Made by a program: the position numbers and the translations under genes. 6,238 bases of DNA, taken from NCBI GenBank assembly GCA_945949375.1, contig CAMFEN010000066.1:1-6238 (forward strand), in the 5' to 3' direction. Origin of the DNA: an uncultured Bacteroidales bacterium (GTDB lineage Bacteria > Bacteroidota > Bacteroidia > Bacteroidales > Paludibacteraceae). Of this stretch, positions 4,276-6,238 are shown in pieces (positions within the stretch are counted from its first letter, which is position 1; every line of letters starts with the position of its first letter). The notes under the pieces are model-generated. The model saw only the letters and a list, made by a program, of their open reading frames with translations. It had not been told where the DNA came from and searched no databases.

Positions 4276-5760
4276 ATGAAAAAAGCACTAAACAAATGGA
4301 CTGCCCCCAAGAGCGTGGCACCCGAGCGTATCATCCAATTTGGCGAAGGTAACTTCCTCCGCGCGTTTGTAGATTGGATTATCTGGAATATGAATGCCAA
4401 GACCAACTTCAACGGCTCCGTTGTAGTGGTACAACCGATTGACAAAGGCATGGTAGAATGGCTCAACGGACAAGACTGCCTCTACCACGTGAACCTGCAA
4501 GGTCGCCTCAACGGCGAGCCTGTGAACTCGCTGGAGCGTATTGATGTTATCTCCCGCGCTCTCAACCCCTATTCGCAGAACGCCGCTTTCATGGCATTGG
4601 CAGAGCAGCCCGACATCCGCTTCATCATCTCGAACACCACCGAGGCAGGTATCACTTTCGACCCCACGTGCAAGTTCACCGATGCACCGGCAAGCGCGTA
4701 CCCGGGCAAACTTGTGCAACTGCTCTACCGCCGCTACAAGACCTTCAACGGCTGCCCCTCCAAGGGACTTATCCTCATGCCCTGCGAGCTGATTTTCCTC
4801 AACGGACACCACCTCAAAGAGTGCATCTACCAGTATATAGAACTCTGGAAAGAAGACCTCGGTGCTGACTATGAAGGCTTCAAAGAGTGGTTTACCAAGT
4901 ACAACTACGTCTGCGCTACCCTCGTGGACCGTATCGTGCCGGGTTTCCCGCGCAAGGACATCGCCGCTATCCAAGAGAAAGTGGGCTACAACGACAACCT
5001 CGTGGTGCAAGCCGAAATATTCCACCTCTGGGTTATTGAGAAACCTGAGAACATGAGCATTGAGCAACTGCGTGAGGAGTTCCCCGCAGAGAAAGCCGGG
5101 CTGCATGTGCTCATCGCAGAGTCCGAGAAACCCTACCACGAGCGTAAGGTTACCCTGCTCAACGGTCCTCACACCGTCCTCTCGCCGGTAGCTTACCTCA
5201 GCGGTATCAACATCGTGCGCGACGCTTGCAACGACCCCGTCATCGGACAATATATCCACAAAGTGCAGTTCGAGGAACTCATGGAGACCCTCAACCTGCC
5301 GATGGACGAACTCCGCCAATTCGCAAGCGATGTGCTGGAGCGCTTCAACAACCCTTATGTGGACCACCAAGTGACCAGCATCATGCTCAACTCCTTCCCG
5401 AAATTCGAGACCCGCGACCTGCCTGGCTTGAAAACCTACTTGGAGCGCAAAGGCGAACTGCCGAAGGGCTTGGTTCTCGGACTTGCCGCTATCATCACCT
5501 ATTACAAGGGCGGCACCCGCGCCGATGGAGCGCCTATCCAGCCTAACGATGCACAGGAGATTATGGACCTGCTCAGCCAACTCTGGGCAACGGGCGACCT
5601 CCGCAAAGTGGCAGAGGGTGTGCTCGGTGCTACCGACATCATCTGGAAAGAGAGCAAGCAAGACCTCAATACCATCCCGGGCTTGACCGATATGGTAGAA
5701 GGCTTCCTCCGCGACATCCAAGACAAAGGCATGGTAGAAACCGTAAAGAGCATTCTCTAA
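4276..5760 (+). CDS. uxaB: Tagaturonate reductase (altronate oxidoreductase)
   Basis: This encodes 494 aa, close to the 483 aa of E. coli UxaB, and appears complete. It is a cytoplasmic NADH-dependent enzyme of the mannitol dehydrogenase/polyol-specific long-chain dehydrogenase family that reduces D-tagaturonate to D-altronate (EC 1.1.1.58), the second step of galacturonate catabolism. The N-terminal nucleotide-binding segment RIIQFGEGNFLRAFVDW (18-34) is nearly identical to E. coli UxaB. Further UxaB-like segments are RFIISNTTEAGI (115-126), the PCEL motif (169-172), CATLVDRIVPGFPR (213-226) and PYHERKVTLLNGPHT (286-300). The latter holds the catalytic Lys291, Asn296 and His299 in the family spacing K-x4-N-x2-H. 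FNNPYVDHQ (357-365) also fits. An in-frame TAA at 4261-4263 fixes the start. It is followed by uxaA on the same strand with no terminator-like structure, so they are probably co-transcribed. The related UxuB (fructuronate reductase) is less likely given the tagaturonate-type sequence and the uxaA neighbour. Confidence 0.95.
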   Translation: MKKALNKWTAPKSVAPERIIQFGEGNFLRAFVDWIIWNMNAKTNFNGSVVVVQPIDKGMVEWLNGQDCLYHVNLQGRLNGEPVNSLERIDVISRALNPYSQNAAFMALAEQPDIRFIISNTTEAGITFDPTCKFTDAPASAYPGKLVQLLYRRYKTFNGCPSKGLILMPCELIFLNGHHLKECIYQYIELWKEDLGADYEGFKEWFTKYNYVCATLVDRIVPGFPRKDIAAIQEKVGYNDNLVVQAEIFHLWVIEKPENMSIEQLREEFPAEKAGLHVLIAESEKPYHERKVTLLNGPHTVLSPVAYLSGINIVRDACNDPVIGQYIHKVQFEELMETLNLPMDELRQFASDVLERFNNPYVDHQVTSIMLNSFPKFETRDLPGLKTYLERKGELPKGLVLGLAAIITYYKGGTRADGAPIQPNDAQEIMDLLSQLWATGDLRKVAEGVLGATDIIWKESKQDLNTIPGLTDMVEGFLRDIQDKGMVETVKSIL

Positions 5761-5865
5761 TTTGACAATTTGACAATTTACTATTTGACAATTATTGTGC
5801 ACCGCATGGTCAATTGTAAAATTGTAAATTGTAAAATTGTAAAATAGTAAATAGTCAAATAAATT
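5759..5865 (+). repeat. A/T-rich intergenic repeat with short tandem units in opposite orientations
   Basis: The left half carries three TTTGACAATT-like units (5761-5793). The right half carries a run of complementary-type units, ATTGTAAA/AATTGTAA, repeated about four times and followed by ATAGTAA and ATAGTCAAAT (5812-5860). ATTTGACAATTT (5760-5771) pairs with 5849-5860 with one mismatch, and ACAATT (5788-5793) pairs with 5812-5817, so the spacer can fold on itself. It fills the whole uxaB-uxaA gap. Similar (T)TGACAATT/AATTGT(C/A)A spacers recur in Bacteroidota genomes, from memory. It could modulate mRNA processing between the two genes or simply be a dispersed repeat. Confidence 0.7.
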
Positions 5866-6238
5866 ATGACTGATATCCTGAAAATCAATCCTGCCGACAA
5901 CGTGGTTGTAGCCATACAACCATTGTCGGCAGGTGCCGTTATAGAAGTGGACGGCAAGCAAATCACCGTATTGGAAGACATCCCCGCAGGGCATAAGATA
6001 GCCATTGCCGACATCAAGGCAGGCGAGAATGTTATCAAATATGGCTTCCCCATCGGGCATGCCCGCGAGGACAAGCAAGCCGGCGCATGGATGAACGAGA
6101 ACAATATAAAGACCAACCTCGCGGGGTTGCTCTCGTATGAATACCACCCGCAAGAGGTAGTGCTCAACATCCCAGACGAGCACCGCACCTTCATGGGCTA
6201 CCGCCGCAAAGACGGGCAGGTGGGTATCCGCAACGAGG
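5866..6238 (+). CDS. uxaA: Altronate dehydratase, N-terminal part (truncated by window end)
   Basis: The first 124 codons are present and open to the window edge. UxaA removes water from D-altronate to give 2-keto-3-deoxy-D-gluconate (EC 4.2.1.7), the step after UxaB; it is a cytoplasmic, iron-dependent enzyme. The visible part is the SAF-type N-terminal domain: INPADNVVVAI (7-17), DIPAGHKIAIADI (38-50, with His43), VIKYGFPIGHA (56-66) and NIKTNLAGLL (80-89). It then enters the main UxaA/GarD-type region at YRRKDGQVGIRNE (112-124), which aligns with YRRANGDVGVRNE of E. coli UxaA. An in-frame TAA at 5860-5862 fixes the start. There is no promoter of the phylum type in the 105-bp spacer, so expression probably depends on the promoter before uxaB. 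Where E. coli reads HAHN before the TNL segment, this protein reads NENN (77-80). Confidence 0.93.
   Translation, partial: MTDILKINPADNVVVAIQPLSAGAVIEVDGKQITVLEDIPAGHKIAIADIKAGENVIKYGFPIGHAREDKQAGAWMNENNIKTNLAGLLSYEYHPQEVVLNIPDEHRTFMGYRRKDGQVGIRNE

Noticed and set aside
4288..6183. 631-codon open frame on the minus strand across uxaB, the spacer and uxaA
   Set aside because: It lies antisense to two well-recognised enzymes, runs through the A/T repeat spacer, and its translation (rich in His, Val, Leu and Cys) shows no domain. It is a codon-bias shadow.

Overview
The window looks like ordinary chromosome from a member of the Bacteroidales (Bacteroidota). The evidence is four promoters of the Bacteroidota type (a -33 TTTG-like element, a 20-bp spacer and a -7 TAnnTTTG element), A/T-rich start regions without Shine-Dalgarno sequences, a secreted protein assembled from domains typical of this order with a type IX secretion-like C-terminal tail, and protein sequences that read as Bacteroidales versions of PBP2, FeoB, UxaB and UxaA. 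I cannot name the genus. There is no rRNA, tRNA, CRISPR array, insertion sequence or phage gene.

Layout: (1) Bases 1-110 are the last 35 codons of a plus-strand gene, probably the elongation-specific transpeptidase PBP2 (mrdA). (2) Converging on it is a minus-strand feoB-like ferrous iron transporter (126-1814). It has a complete membrane permease but a short, degenerate GTPase domain. (3) The 232-bp gap 1815-2046 carries two divergent promoters with a perfect 8-bp-arm palindrome between them, then a strongly self-complementary leader in front of (4) a FlK-like hotdog thioesterase (2047-2433). (5) A 333-bp non-coding stretch holds a three-copy 11-bp tandem repeat, a promoter and a leader of about 135 nt for (6) a secreted Thr-rich protein (2767-4026) with a BIG2 Ig-like domain, an OB-fold-like domain and a C-terminal sorting-type tail. 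A clear rho-independent terminator closes that unit. (7) A new promoter with a hairpin-containing leader starts a galacturonate-catabolism operon: uxaB, tagaturonate reductase (4276-5760), then, after an A/T-rich repeat spacer, uxaA, altronate dehydratase (5866 to the window edge, truncated).

How the genes work together: UxaB and UxaA catalyse consecutive steps, tagaturonate to altronate to 2-keto-3-deoxygluconate, in pectin-derived galacturonate breakdown. The feoB-like gene and the thioesterase share a divergent control region and may be co-regulated, but nothing in the sequence ties them to one pathway. The secreted protein has its own promoter and terminator and stands alone.

I found no clear new defence or mobile system. 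The items most worth a second look are the degenerate GTPase domain of the FeoB homologue, the palindrome between the divergent promoters, the nested hairpin leader of the thioesterase gene, and an identical 12-mer embedded in three of the four promoters.
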